A stretch of 64,000 nt of DNA from UBA11865 sp963749825 (GCA_963749825.1 CAVVOI010000013.1:256038-320037); one strand, 5' to 3'. Counted from the first letter of the stretch, positions 1 through 8,369 are shown. Notes: generated from the letters alone by a model not told the origin. Numbers and translations are program-made.

Positions 1-1285
1 TATGTTGGGATGTGGCCGTCAATCCGAGACGGCGCAAAAGAGGCGCAATGGTCGTTCCTTGTACCAGCAAGGTGAATAACACCACGCCAAAAGTCATGAA
101 CTGCAATTCGCGAACGACTTCACTGCCGAAAACGGAACCAGTTAAACTTAAAGCCAGGGCCAGGCTGATGGCGCCCCGTAATCCACCCCAATACATCACA
201 TGGCGATAAGCGGTGGGAACCCGTTGTTTAGGAGCCAGCAAGCCGTGGATCCAGGCAAGACCATAGACTACGATGCCCCTGCTAAGCAATACGGCCACAA
301 TGGCCACGATGATTAAGGAAAAGTTTAACTGGTACTGGGTTAAGTCTGCTTCCAGCCCGATAAGGAGAAAAACCATTGAGTTGACGACGAAAGCGGCAAA
401 CTCCCAGAAATTATCCAGTGTGGCTTTTGTGGTTGGCGAGGTATTTTTTGTGCCGATATTGCCGACAAAGATGCCTGCGGCGACAACCGCCAGCACCCCG
501 CTGACATGAAATTGTTCCGCTACAATGAAAGCGCCAAATGCCAGGGCCACAGTCGTAGCCGTTTCAATCAGGTGATCGTCGACATTCTTTAGGATTACCG
601 TGGAGACCAGGTAACCAAGGACAGCTCCGATGGCCAGACCCCCAAAAAAAACGCGTAAAAATTCGCCGATCGCTGAACCCAGGTTGAAGGCTTCTCCCTC
701 TCCGGAAGCCATAACGGCCCCGGCCGTAACGGCAAGTTGGAAGAGCACGATGGCCACACCATCATTGAATAAACTCTCTCCCTCGACCAGCACCGAAAGG
801 CGTTTGCTGACTCCCAGATCCCGGAATAAGGCGATGATCGCCACCGGGTCCGTAGCCGAAATGAGGGCGCCAAAAGCAAAAATCGCGACAATTGCGATAT
901 CCAGCTCAGGTAACAATGTTTGTCCGGCAAGGTTAATGATAAAGCTGACGATCAATGTGCCGATGAGGGTGCCGACCAACGCCAGCAGTAAAATGACGCC
1001 CAGGTTTTTCTTTAACGTTTCCCAACGCAAATTTAGTGTGGCTTCGAAGATGAGCGGGGGTACGAGTATGGCCAGGATGAACTCGCTGCTCAAGTCAATG
1101 TCGATGGGATTGGGAATGAATGACAGGGCCAGGCCGACCAGAACCAGGGCCACCGTATAGGGCAGGCGAATGCGACGGCTAACGATGGCTACCAGTGCCG
1201 CCAAGGAGAGGATGAGGACAAAAGCTATTTCTGTTTGAAACAGTTCGCTCTCTTCAGCCGCACTTTGTAACGCTAGAATATCCAT
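1..1285 (-). CDS. Na+/H+ antiporter, CPA1/NhaP family (3' end outside window)
   Basis: A hydrophobic multi-span protein, 428 residues visible, starting at an ATG at 1285 and running off the window without a stop. It begins MDILALQSAAEESELF and has about 11-12 membrane segments. Diagnostic CPA1 motifs are visible: ATDPVAI in the middle of the transport core (the ion-binding Asp), GESLFNDG one segment later, and WGGLRGAISLAL near the visible C-terminus. Such proteins exchange external protons for cytoplasmic Na+ (or K+) across the inner membrane for pH and salt homeostasis; which cation this one prefers cannot be told. The soluble C-terminal tail, if any, lies outside the window. The gene was missed by simple ORF calling only because its stop is not in the window. 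Confidence 0.93.
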   Translation of the reverse strand, partial: MDILALQSAAEESELFQTEIAFVLILSLAALVAIVSRRIRLPYTVALVLVGLALSFIPNPIDIDLSSEFILAILVPPLIFEATLNLRWETLKKNLGVILLLALVGTLIGTLIVSFIINLAGQTLLPELDIAIVAIFAFGALISATDPVAIIALFRDLGVSKRLSVLVEGESLFNDGVAIVLFQLAVTAGAVMASGEGEAFNLGSAIGEFLRVFFGGLAIGAVLGYLVSTVILKNVDDHLIETATTVALAFGAFIVAEQFHVSGVLAVVAAGIFVGNIGTKNTSPTTKATLDNFWEFAAFVVNSMVFLLIGLEADLTQYQLNFSLIIVAIVAVLLSRGIVVYGLAWIHGLLAPKQRVPTAYRHVMYWGGLRGAISLALALSLTGSVFGSEVVRELQFMTFGVVLFTLLVQGTTIAPLLRRLGLTATSQH

Positions 1286-1327
1286 CGCCAGAGCCTTTTA
1301 CAGTAGAGTTATTAACGTTGACAGTCG

Positions 1328-2644
1328 CTAATCTGGGATGTAATCACTTAGATCGATCGAACCATATTCCCCTTTCTGAAACTTGCTCACATCTGCTCCC
1401 CAGGGAATTGTGCAATCGAGCCCCATTTTCGCCGTGCGGCTTTTTTGGCCTGGCTCATGGTAGCCTGACGGGTCCAGCGAACTACCCGATTGGTCTGGCA
1501 TGATCACCAGATCCTTATCCGCTTGGAATCGTGTCGCCATAGCCCATTCCACCTCGGCCGGATCGTGGATGTCGATATCTGTATCCACTACCCACACATG
1601 CTTGAGTGAACTGTGGCCCCTGAAAGCGGCTTCAATGGCTTTTTGGCCGTCGTCAGGTCCTCGTTTATTGATCTGGACGATAGCGTGTAGCCAGGATGTG
1701 CCGCCCGGAGTGATGACGGCGCCGGTACAGGCGACGACTTCATTAACTGCGGCAAAAATCGTCGGTTCCCTGGGCATGCCCATCAATAATTTATGTTCCA
1801 GACCGCCGGGCAAGAGCGCATGGTATATCGGATCGCGACGGTGGGTAATGAGATCGATTTCGATCACCGGCTGCTGGCGAATGATATCCATCGTCTCGGT
1901 CAGATCCATGAAAGGACCTTCGCTCACCGTTTGACTGGTGATCCGGCCTTCTAGCACGATTTCCGCATCGGCCGGCACTTCCAGGTCATTAGTAATACAT
2001 TTGACCAGTGGAGTCGGCGACAACGCATGGGCAACCGACAATTCATCCACTCCCGGAGGTGGCGACATGGAAGCCGCCAGGTGGGTGGCTAACGAAACGC
2101 CAATACAAATGGCGATTGGCAAATCGCCCATCGTCTTACTTAGGGCCGTTGCCGTCCCCCGCTTCTCCACGATTCGAGCGGCGAAATGCTTCTCATCTAA
2201 CCGAAGCAGCCGATGGTAACACATATTCCGGCCCAGGTCAGGATCCTTGATGATGACCACATTGCTGGCGATGTAATGGCCTGCATCCTGGGGTAAATGT
2301 AACAATATGGGTAGATCCGCCAGGTCAAAAACCTCCAGGATCACTTCCTGGCACGGTCCCTTTTCGACGATAGGTGGCAACTCTGGACTATTTAAAGAAT
2401 GCGCCAGTGCCGGTAGTAATTCGGAAACCGGGATGCCCAGATCAAGGCTGAAATAACGACGATCGGAACAAGCTCCAGCGCAAACCCGCCAGCCAGGATG
2501 ACCGTCAATTTGATCGAACAAAACTACTTTCCCATCCAGGGCGTGGGCCACGTTGGCCAATTCATAAGTAGTGCGGACCGGACGGTTGATCCGGATCAGA
2601 TCGCCGCTTTCATCAACACGCTGAATAAAGTCTCGAAAGCTCAT
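1328..2644 (-). CDS. UbiD-family decarboxylase
   Basis: About 438 residues from the ATG at 2644. An in-frame TTG at 2683 would add 13 residues, but the family-like N-terminus (FRDFIQRVDESGDLIRI) begins at this ATG, so I prefer it. The protein has the three-part UbiD layout, with a conserved SEGPFMDLTETMD segment in the region that normally carries the catalytic Glu, and a C-terminal domain with DTDIDIHDPAEVEWAMATR. UbiD enzymes use prenylated FMN made by UbiX for reversible decarboxylation of aromatic or unsaturated acids, including quinone precursors. No ubiX or quinone gene is nearby, so the substrate cannot be named. It follows ftsZ in the same direction but is separated from it by a strong terminator. 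Confidence 0.9.
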   Translation of the reverse strand: MSFRDFIQRVDESGDLIRINRPVRTTYELANVAHALDGKVVLFDQIDGHPGWRVCAGACSDRRYFSLDLGIPVSELLPALAHSLNSPELPPIVEKGPCQEVILEVFDLADLPILLHLPQDAGHYIASNVVIIKDPDLGRNMCYHRLLRLDEKHFAARIVEKRGTATALSKTMGDLPIAICIGVSLATHLAASMSPPPGVDELSVAHALSPTPLVKCITNDLEVPADAEIVLEGRITSQTVSEGPFMDLTETMDIIRQQPVIEIDLITHRRDPIYHALLPGGLEHKLLMGMPREPTIFAAVNEVVACTGAVITPGGTSWLHAIVQINKRGPDDGQKAIEAAFRGHSSLKHVWVVDTDIDIHDPAEVEWAMATRFQADKDLVIMPDQSGSSLDPSGYHEPGQKSRTAKMGLDCTIPWGADVSKFQKGEYGSIDLSDYIPD

Positions 2645-2714
2645 ATGACTTAGGATTGTAGATTCTAGATCATAGCTTGGCAAACCAGGTAAGGGGGTTT
2701 GTCGTCAGTTAGCT

Positions 2715-2754
2715 AAAAAAAGCAGCTCCCCCTATCGGGGGTGATAGGGGGAGC
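2715..2754 (-). terminator. Rho-independent terminator of ftsZ
   Basis: A perfect 12-bp stem (2725-2736 with 2743-2754, GCTCCCCCTATC on the plus strand) closes a 6-nt loop and is followed on the minus strand by a short spacer and a U run (A run at 2715-2720 on plus). It lies about 80 bp downstream of the ftsZ stop and upstream of the UbiD gene, so it isolates ftsZ from ubiD. Confidence 0.9.
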
Positions 2755-2835
2755 AACAGAGAGGATGTGAAGTGAGCGCCTGTAATATCTATTCTATTGT
2801 TTCGCGGTTTGAACCAGCTTCTAAGGTTGGTTCTG

Positions 2836-3987
2836 TTAACGTCGCCGCAAAAATGCCGGGATCTCGATATTGTTCGGTGTATAGCGCGGCGTGACCGGTT
2901 TTTGCTCGGTCGCCGGTTGCGATGTAGGTGCAGGAGCCTGGCTAACTTCCGCCTCTACTGAGACGGACACGGGTTCGGGTTTTCGCTCGCGCGCATGGCC
3001 ATAATGCTGTTCAAGCAACTGCCGTCGTGTCGGCCGCATCGTATCAAATCCGGTAGCGATGACCGTGACTCGCAACTTGTCGGCCATTGACTCGTCGATG
3101 ACCGCGCCAAAGATCATGTTGGCATCTGGATGGGCTGTTTCCCGAATGATGGAGGCTGCCAGGTTGACCTCGTATAGGCTCAGGTCTGGTCCGCCGGTGA
3201 TATTGAACAAAATGCCCCGGGCGCCGTCGATGGTTACGTCCAGCAACCGAGAGCTTACAGCTTGTTCGGCGGCGATCTTCGCCCGATCCTCACCTTCACC
3301 AAGGCCCACGGCCATCAAAGCCGCGCCACCGTTAGACATAATCGTCTTCACATCCGCGAAGTCGAGGTTTATCAGGCCGGGTACCGTGATCAATTCGCTG
3401 ATGCCCTGGATGCCTTGACGCAGGATATCGTCGGCCAGGCTGAAGGATTCGGTCAACGACATGCGCTTATCGGTCAGCTCCAATAGCCGGTCATTCGGAA
3501 TGACGATCAGCGTATCCACGTGTTCTTTTAATTTTTCGATGCCATCCTCGGCTACCCGCGATCGGGGCGTGCCCTCGAACAGGAAAGGCCTGGTGACGAC
3601 GCCGATGGTTAGAGCGCCCTGCTGTTTGGCTACCCGGGCCACGATTGGCGCGCCTCCGGTTCCTGTGCCACCGCCCATGCCGGCGGTGATGAAGACCATG
3701 TCCGAGCCTTTCAGGACCTCTTCTAGATCGCCGATAGATTCTTCGGCCGCCTTCTCACCTTGCTCCGCATTGCCGCCTGACCCCAATCCTCGGGTCAATT
3801 TCTCGCCAATTCGGACACGAATTGACGCATTCGAACGAAGTAAAGCTTGGGAATCCGTATTGACGGCAATAAAATCGACGCCACTGACCCCTTCATCGAT
3901 CATCCGGTCAACGGCATTGCTTCCGCCACCGCCAACACCCGCGACGCGAATTCGAGCGAAATTTTCGGTTTCTGGTGCTCTTTGCAT
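2836..3987 (-). CDS. ftsZ: Cell division protein FtsZ
   Basis: 383 residues, normal for FtsZ. This tubulin-like GTPase polymerises into the Z ring at midcell. The N-terminus carries VGGGGSNAVDRM, the glycine-rich nucleotide loop; the tubulin signature GGGTGTGGAP follows in the MVFITAGMGGGTGTGGAPIV region; NTDSQAL and the T7-type loop NLDFADVKTIM are also present. After about residue 320 a variable Pro/Glu/Ala-rich linker leads to the conserved C-terminal peptide NNIEIPAFLRRR, which contacts membrane tethers. Unlike in many bacteria it is not next to ftsA or the dcw cluster; its upstream neighbour, same strand, 91 bp away, is a small helix-turn-helix gene. The terminator at 2715-2754 ends the transcript. 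Confidence 0.98.
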   Translation of the reverse strand: MQRAPETENFARIRVAGVGGGGSNAVDRMIDEGVSGVDFIAVNTDSQALLRSNASIRVRIGEKLTRGLGSGGNAEQGEKAAEESIGDLEEVLKGSDMVFITAGMGGGTGTGGAPIVARVAKQQGALTIGVVTRPFLFEGTPRSRVAEDGIEKLKEHVDTLIVIPNDRLLELTDKRMSLTESFSLADDILRQGIQGISELITVPGLINLDFADVKTIMSNGGAALMAVGLGEGEDRAKIAAEQAVSSRLLDVTIDGARGILFNITGGPDLSLYEVNLAASIIRETAHPDANMIFGAVIDESMADKLRVTVIATGFDTMRPTRRQLLEQHYGHARERKPEPVSVSVEAEVSQAPAPTSQPATEQKPVTPRYTPNNIEIPAFLRRR

Positions 3988-4078
3988 GACACTATCCTTT
4001 CTCTCTGCGCTTTCTTGGGCCTTTTCATTCGGAATGGCCCTTTCCGTTTAACTCAGCTAAATTATGTACTCCTGGACT

Positions 4079-4291
4079 TTATAATAGGGTGGCTTTATTG
4101 CCCGGTCTCGGATCATAATGACCGGCATATTGTTCGAGAGTCGCTTTCTCAACCAACCACTTATTGCCAAACTTAATAGCAGGCAGTTTGCCCTGGCGAA
4201 TAAGTCGCCGGACAGACTCGGGATGAATGTTCAGGCGCAAGGCAACCTCACTCACACCTGCATATGTCTCCAGGAGATCTTCCTTACTCAT
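4079..4291 (-). CDS. Small HTH_17/excisionase-type DNA-binding protein
   Basis: 70 residues from the ATG at 4291 (MSKEDLLETYAG); an in-frame upstream start at 4339 would put promoter-like sequence inside the gene, so I prefer the shorter form. It holds one winged helix-turn-helix of the MerR/excisionase type: VSEVALRLNIHPESVRRLI then KLPAIKFGNKWLV, with the usual VEKATLEQYA end. Proteins of this fold bind DNA as small regulators or architectural factors. No integrase or phage gene is near, so a role as a true excisionase is unlikely. Because it directly precedes ftsZ on the same strand, it may be co-transcribed and could regulate that unit (inference). Confidence 0.75.
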   Translation of the reverse strand: MSKEDLLETYAGVSEVALRLNIHPESVRRLIRQGKLPAIKFGNKWLVEKATLEQYAGHYDPRPGNKATLL

Positions 4292-4318
4292 GATATGCGG
4301 GATACTACAACAATTGCG

Positions 4319-4356
4319 ACTGTTGTAACAGTACAACAAAACTAAGAATATGTCAA
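4319..4356 (-). promoter_or_regulatory. Promoter with overlapping palindromic operator upstream of the HTH gene and ftsZ
   Basis: On the minus strand a perfect -35 TTGACA (4351-4356) is 17 nt from a weak -10 TACTGT (4328-4333). The -10 is embedded in the perfect inverted repeat ACTGTT-gt-AACAGT (4319-4332), overlapped by a second one, TTGTA-acag-TACAA (4323-4336). A related half-site TTGTTGTA lies further downstream, near 4305-4312. A regulator bound here would block RNA polymerase; autoregulation by the adjacent HTH protein is my inference. Confidence 0.55.
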
Positions 4357-4655
4357 GTAGTTCTTATGGTAAGTTCGAAATTTGGTCAAAATTTTAAGGT
4401 TGGGCTTTGGCTCCCTTCAAAAACCCCCCGATGGACAGAAAACTTATGCCCTCGTTCCCCTGGTATGTCAATCTGTTGACTGTCGTTTCCAAAGCCGGTT
4501 ATTGATGTTGCCAACACCGACTATTGTCGTTGCCAGCGCGGGCGAGGACGGCATCATCAACAAGAATGATTGTCTTGCGTCCTTTCACCTTCTCAAGAAA
4601 TGACCTCTAGATGGGCGAATAATGAGGCTCTATCAAATTGTGTGGCTATTGTTTT
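4357..4655. other. Intergenic stretch without a recognisable gene
   Basis: About 300 bp between the promoter of the HTH gene and the 3' end of the radical SAM gene. Short open frames exist on both strands, but none has a ribosome binding site together with protein-like composition. On the minus strand about 33 codons (around 4500-4600, including KGRKTIILVDDAVLARAG) look faintly protein-like and could be a gene remnant, but I cannot assign it. Confidence 0.4.
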
Positions 4656-6155
4656 TCAGGCGTTGGCAGCGCTGCTCCCATGACATTGTTTGTACTTTTT
4701 TCCGCTGCCGCAGGGGCACGGTTCATTCCGGCCAACTTTTTCCACCGTTTGCCCGGCCGATTTTTCTTCGGCCGCCAAAATCCCCATCACCTCGTCGGCG
4801 TAGCGCCGGTTTTTGAGCAACTGGGCCATAATCCGCATTGGCCGGTCGACGTGATTAAAGAAGGCTTTGTAGCCGGCGCATAAATAATTCAAGCCCGGCT
4901 CGCCACCTGGGGTATTGATGAAACGATTTCGAGGACAACCCCCGTGACAGGCAAAACGCACTTCGCACTCCTGGCAGTAACGGGGCAGCGTGTCTCGCTT
5001 GTCATTCCCGAATTTGCGTTGCTGCTCCGAGGCCACCATGGTCAGCATATGCTCTTCTTTGATATTACCTAGCAAGTAATTTGGTTCGACAAAGTGATCG
5101 CACGAGTAAAGGTCGCCGTTGTGCTCCAGGGCCAGGGCATCACCACAGGTCTTGCGGTGGATGCACAAGGAAGCGCCTTGGCCGACCCAGGATCCCAGAG
5201 ATGAATCGAAGAGTTGGATGAAGACCCGGCCGACGTCGTTGCGCACCCATTCGTCAAAGATGGCGATCAGGAAATTGCCCCACTGCTCAGCCTTGACCGA
5301 GCGCTCGGTAACCAGGCTGCCCTGGGTGGTGTAGAGCGGGCGCTTGGAACTCTTGGCTACCGGCAGAACCTCGAGGTCAGGGCGGATACGGTGGTCATCT
5401 GTGCTGACATATTGGTCATCTGGGCGGACTCTGGGGTCCACTCCTACCGGATTTTCGGTGTAATTGCCCCAACCTAGGTTGGCAATGGGCAGTAATTCCG
5501 GTGTGGCTCGCTCAATGATGGGTATGAACTGGATGAAATCTGTCGCAAGCTCATCGCGGAAGAAACGGTAAACTTCCAGCGGATAGGCGCCATTGGCCGC
5601 ATGAACGGTGCAGAGGATGTTGAATTCGACTCTATGTTTTTTGAGTAACCGGGCGGCCGCCATCACCTGGTCGTAGGTGCCTTCACCGCGCTTGTCGACC
5701 CGGTAAGCATCGTGCATTTCCTTCGGACCGTCCAGGGACAGCCCGACTAGGAACTTATTCTTACGGAAAAACTTAGCCCATTCATCATTGAGCTTGGTGC
5801 CATTGGTCTGAATGGTATGGTTGATGGTCATGCCCGGCCGGCTATATTTTTTGACCACCTCCATCACCTGTTGGAAAAAATCTAAGCCCATCAGCGTCGG
5901 CTCGCCGCCTTGCCAGGCGATGGTCACCTGGGGCGCTTGATGCGACTCGATGATCTGCCTGACATACGCTTCCATGACGTCATCGGCCATGCGGAACGGG
6001 CTGCCCGGGTAGAGCGCCTCCTTAGACAGGAAGAAGCAATATTTGCAGTCCAGGTTGCAGATAGCGCCGGTAGGCTTGGCCATCACGTGGAAGTATGGCG
6101 GCGCTTGGTCCGGCCGGTTGGCAGGTAATGTCAAGGGTTCAAAGGTTGTAGTCAT
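4656..6155 (-). CDS. Anaerobic sulfatase-maturating enzyme-like radical SAM/SPASM protein with SEC-C tail
   Basis: 499 residues. The radical SAM cluster CNLDCKYC is near residue 34, followed by a GGEPTL motif. The second half has the SPASM cysteines (CGDALALEHNGDLYSCDHF, then CQECEVRFACHGGCPRNRF, and a late Cys in NYLCAGYKAFF) binding two auxiliary Fe-S clusters. Family members oxidise a Cys or Ser of a sulfatase to formylglycine. The C-terminus adds a SEC-C zinc motif (NEPCPCGSGKKYKQCHG). Compared with the family it carries an extra low-similarity stretch of about 25-40 residues around 222-255, containing PRVRPDDQ and a near repeat. The start is supported by AAAAGG upstream of the ATG. No sulfatase is in the window, so the substrate is unknown. 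Confidence 0.88.
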   Translation of the reverse strand: MTTTFEPLTLPANRPDQAPPYFHVMAKPTGAICNLDCKYCFFLSKEALYPGSPFRMADDVMEAYVRQIIESHQAPQVTIAWQGGEPTLMGLDFFQQVMEVVKKYSRPGMTINHTIQTNGTKLNDEWAKFFRKNKFLVGLSLDGPKEMHDAYRVDKRGEGTYDQVMAAARLLKKHRVEFNILCTVHAANGAYPLEVYRFFRDELATDFIQFIPIIERATPELLPIANLGWGNYTENPVGVDPRVRPDDQYVSTDDHRIRPDLEVLPVAKSSKRPLYTTQGSLVTERSVKAEQWGNFLIAIFDEWVRNDVGRVFIQLFDSSLGSWVGQGASLCIHRKTCGDALALEHNGDLYSCDHFVEPNYLLGNIKEEHMLTMVASEQQRKFGNDKRDTLPRYCQECEVRFACHGGCPRNRFINTPGGEPGLNYLCAGYKAFFNHVDRPMRIMAQLLKNRRYADEVMGILAAEEKSAGQTVEKVGRNEPCPCGSGKKYKQCHGSSAANA

Positions 6156-6205
6156 AAAGATTTACCTTTTATGAAGCTGGTATATTCGGTATCTAAGGGT
6201 AGGCT

Positions 6206-6706
6206 TCAGGCTTGGTTCAAGTTTTCCTCTAGTTTGGCCTTCTTGGCCTGGTACTCCTCTTCGGTGAGGATGCCCTTGTCTCGAAGCGCAGCCAGCTGAT
6301 CTAGTTCTGACATTTCTGAACTAGCCGCAGCAGTTTGGTTAGCCGGCGTTTCTTCCTGTGACGGTGGGCCAGGCGTTGTTGATTTTAGGTATCCTTCTGA
6401 CTCTTTCTTCTTCTGCTGTCCTGGTATTCCCTGGCGATTGCGTACGATCTGGCTCCATTTCATGATGTCAAGCATCACGCCAAACGCCAACCAGACCCAA
6501 TCGAAACCTTGAATGCCGGTCACCGCATTCCAAACCAGCAGGTACATAATAGTCGTGTAGGGCAGGAAAATCATCCCTAAAAGGGGCATGATCCAATTTC
6601 CGCGCCAGACAACGTCCCACCGGTTTCCAAAGAGCCAGGCCAGGACCAGGATCAGGCGGGGCGCAAAGGCTGCGCCAAAGGCGAGTAAACATCCCAATAG
6701 CAACAT
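6206..6706 (-). CDS. Small membrane protein with C-terminal SHOCT domain
   Basis: 166 residues with a textbook ribosome binding site (AAGGAGG at about 6715-6721). Two or three hydrophobic segments fill the first 85 residues (LLLGCLLAFGAAF; MPLLGMIFLPYTTIMYLLVW; FDWVWLAFGVML). A polar linker follows, and the last 30 residues are a SHOCT helix pair (LDQLAALRDKGILTEEEYQ). SHOCT motifs are short oligomerisation-type helices added to many membrane proteins; no specific function can be given. It lies 50 bp upstream of the radical SAM gene on the same strand and may be co-transcribed with it. Confidence 0.8.
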   Translation of the reverse strand: MLLLGCLLAFGAAFAPRLILVLAWLFGNRWDVVWRGNWIMPLLGMIFLPYTTIMYLLVWNAVTGIQGFDWVWLAFGVMLDIMKWSQIVRNRQGIPGQQKKKESEGYLKSTTPGPPSQEETPANQTAAASSEMSELDQLAALRDKGILTEEEYQAKKAKLEENLNQA

Positions 6707-6793
6707 GACAAATCCTCCTTAAACCCTTCTTTCCAAAGAGCCCTCCCACCGCACGATACGATAGGAGGGCTCATCTTACGTTGCTCTTAGGAT

Positions 6794-7093
6794 CTAGTCA
6801 ACGGAATCCACTCTTTGCGTAACTCTTAATTCATCGGGCATGTTGAATTTGATGAACTCCAGAGGATCGAACGGCAATTCTTCGCGCAATTGTTTCAGCG
6901 TATCGCCAATCACTTCTGTTTCCGGCCGGGCATTCTCGATCCCTGAAAACGGAATTCCACGCGCCTTGGGCTTGTCTGGATATTTCTCTTACCAGCGAGG
7001 ATCTGTGATCAAATCATAGAATGCTGTCGCCGTACCGGTTTCAATTTCTTCCATAATCCAGTGCAACTTTCCGCTTGAATGTCTGGTCTGCAT
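6794..7093 (-). pseudogene. Interrupted small gene of unknown function
   Basis: A minus-strand frame of 100 codons starting at ATG 7093 is interrupted by TAA at 6989-6991 (codon 35) and then continues for 64 more codons of protein-like sequence to TAG at 6794. The two halves read ...TATAFYDLITDPRW, then EKYPDKPKARGIPFSGIENARP...; both have balanced composition and join in the same frame, suggesting one gene with a nonsense mutation. Alternatively the second part is a separate small gene with an upstream start I do not see. I do not recognise the family. Confidence 0.4.
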
Positions 7094-7169
7094 CGGCTCG
7101 GCCGTCCGTACTCAGGCCTTTCCCTGAGACCTCAAGCAGGGTAGATTATAACAGATGGACTGTATCAGA

Positions 7170-7200
7170 CAGGAGGAGATAGTAACTTCTACCTGGCCGG
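7170..7200. repeat. Dispersed hairpin repeat, copy 1
   Basis: An imperfect 8-bp stem (7170-7177 with 7188-7195, one mismatch, one wobble) with loop GATAGTAACT, followed by CTGGCCGGTT. The loop and right flank match the hairpin at 16854-16887, while the stem bases differ, suggesting a small palindromic repeat family. Confidence 0.45.
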
Positions 7201-7291
7201 TTCCGTTTGTCAAATCTGTAAAATAATTGATGATAGTGCCATATCTAATCAGCGGCTCATCTATTACAATTAACCTTTTGAAGAAACAGTG

Positions 7292-7984
7292 ATGTCAAAA
7301 AATAAGCTGGAGGCAGTCATCTGGGATATGGATGGTGTGCTTGTCGACACCAAGGAATATCATTACCAGACCTGGAACGATTCCTATCAACGATATTCAG
7401 GTGATGGAGAGCCGCTTAAGAGAAGCGAATTCGAAGCTGTATTTGGGATGCAAAATGGCGAAACGATCATCCGGCTTTTTGGTGGGGAGCAGGCAACGCC
7501 TGAATTTATTGAAGTGGTTTCTGCAGAAAAAGAAGCACTATTTCGCGAGAGAATTTTCGGGCATCTCAAACCATTACCTGGCGTTCGAGCATGGCTAAGT
7601 TTTTTTCAAAACCATGGCCAAAAACAGGCGGTTGCCAGTTCTGCTCCTGAACTAAATATTCAGGCCATCTTAGACGATCTGCGACTCTGGCTCTATTTCG
7701 ATGTTGTTGTACCTGGAGACCAATCACCCTTCCCGTCCAGCAAGCCTGCGCCAGACATTTTTCTCGAGGCTGCCCGGCGATTGAGAGTGCTGCCTGCCCG
7801 TTGTTTAGTTGTCGAGGACTCAGTTGTTGGCGTCCGAGCGGCCAAAGCAGCCGGCATGGCTTGTTTAGCTATTACCACCACGCACGCCGCCAGCGAGCTG
7901 ATAACGGCCGACTGGACCATCGACGATTTTGGTGATTTGCAGCCCCGGACGATGTTGGAGATTTGGGAACGGCTAATGGAATAG
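7292..7984 (+). CDS. HAD-superfamily hydrolase, beta-phosphoglucomutase-like
   Basis: 230 residues from the ATG at 7292; a GTG immediately before it (7289) is an equally placed alternative. Motif I is DMDGVLVDT near the N-terminus (first Asp the nucleophile, second the acid/base). The alpha-helical cap of subfamily I follows (residues about 20-85). Motif II is the Ser in ASSAP, motif III the Lys in SSKPAPDIF, and motif IV is VVEDSVVGVRAAKAAGM. This is the complete set for a cytosolic phosphatase or phosphomutase acting on small sugar phosphates. The substrate is not predictable. The 3' end abuts a truncated hydrolase remnant on the opposite strand. Confidence 0.88.
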   Translation: MSKNKLEAVIWDMDGVLVDTKEYHYQTWNDSYQRYSGDGEPLKRSEFEAVFGMQNGETIIRLFGGEQATPEFIEVVSAEKEALFRERIFGHLKPLPGVRAWLSFFQNHGQKQAVASSAPELNIQAILDDLRLWLYFDVVVPGDQSPFPSSKPAPDIFLEAARRLRVLPARCLVVEDSVVGVRAAKAAGMACLAITTTHAASELITADWTIDDFGDLQPRTMLEIWERLME

Positions 7985-7989
7985 CTAGT

Positions 7990-8247
7990 GTAGACAGTGG
8001 CAAATTTAGCGAACTTAGCCACAATCGCACGATGAGCTTTGCCGGAGCCCATCACATAACCTCCGCCATGAAAGTATAAAATCAGCCGGTCGTTAGCCAC
8101 TCCAGATAATTTGACGAATTCACCTGCTGGTTCCATCATCGGAGCCAGCGCGATTTCGGTTCCATCAGGAAGTATGCCAAATAAACCGGAAGGTTTTTCA
8201 ATTCGCGTGCGTAATGCTGTGAATCTGCTCCGATAGTTGGTTTGCAC
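7990..8247 (-). pseudogene. N-terminal fragment of an HSL-type alpha/beta hydrolase
   Basis: From a GTG at 8247 the minus strand encodes about 80 residues matching the start of hormone-sensitive-lipase-type esterases: ILPDGTEIALAPM... then the oxyanion motif in LILYFHGGGYVMGS and HRAIVAKFAKFA. Homology stops near 7995, where the frame runs into the 3' end of the HAD gene. The catalytic Ser, Asp and His regions are absent, so this is a truncated remnant rather than a working enzyme. The junction with the HAD gene marks an old deletion or rearrangement. Confidence 0.65.
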
Positions 8248-8286
8248 AATTGGCCATTAACCCTGCACGCGACATTCTTAGAACAA

Positions 8287-8315
8287 TTGCCATTTTCCCG
8301 GCTCTGGCATACAAT
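8287..8315 (+). promoter_or_regulatory. Sigma70-type promoter of typA
   Basis: TTGCCA (8287-8292), a 17-nt spacer, then TACAAT (8310-8315). Five of six bases match consensus in each hexamer. Transcription should begin near 8322, about 76 nt before the typA start codon, so the leader includes the hairpin at 8339-8369. Confidence 0.75.
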
Positions 8316-8338
8316 CAGTCTATCCTGAAGAGAGGGCG

Positions 8339-8369
8339 AATACCCGGCCGGACAGGTCGGGTATTTTTT
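8339..8369 (+). terminator. Leader terminator between the typA promoter and the gene
   Basis: An 11-bp stem with one wobble (8339-8349, AATACCCGGCC, with 8355-8365) and a 5-nt loop is followed directly by U residues (8364-8369). Because it lies downstream of the predicted typA start site and 28 nt before the ATG, it should act on the typA transcript itself, as an attenuator. No leader peptide is obvious. Confidence 0.7.

Noticed and set aside
630..1160. Plus-strand frame of 176 codons near the left edge
   Set aside because: Antisense to the CPA1 antiporter, whose motifs are unmistakable on the minus strand.
2700..2715. TCGTCAGTTAGC shared by 2702-2713 and 60683-60694, both near terminators
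   Set aside because: Only 12 bases, no structure in common; probably chance.
3461..4051. Long plus-strand frame opposite ftsZ
   Set aside because: Shadow of a highly conserved gene; Ser/Pro/Arg-rich composition typical of antisense frames.
4079..4291. HTH protein as an excisionase marking a mobile element
   Set aside because: No integrase, att-like repeat or phage gene nearby; it lies beside ftsZ.
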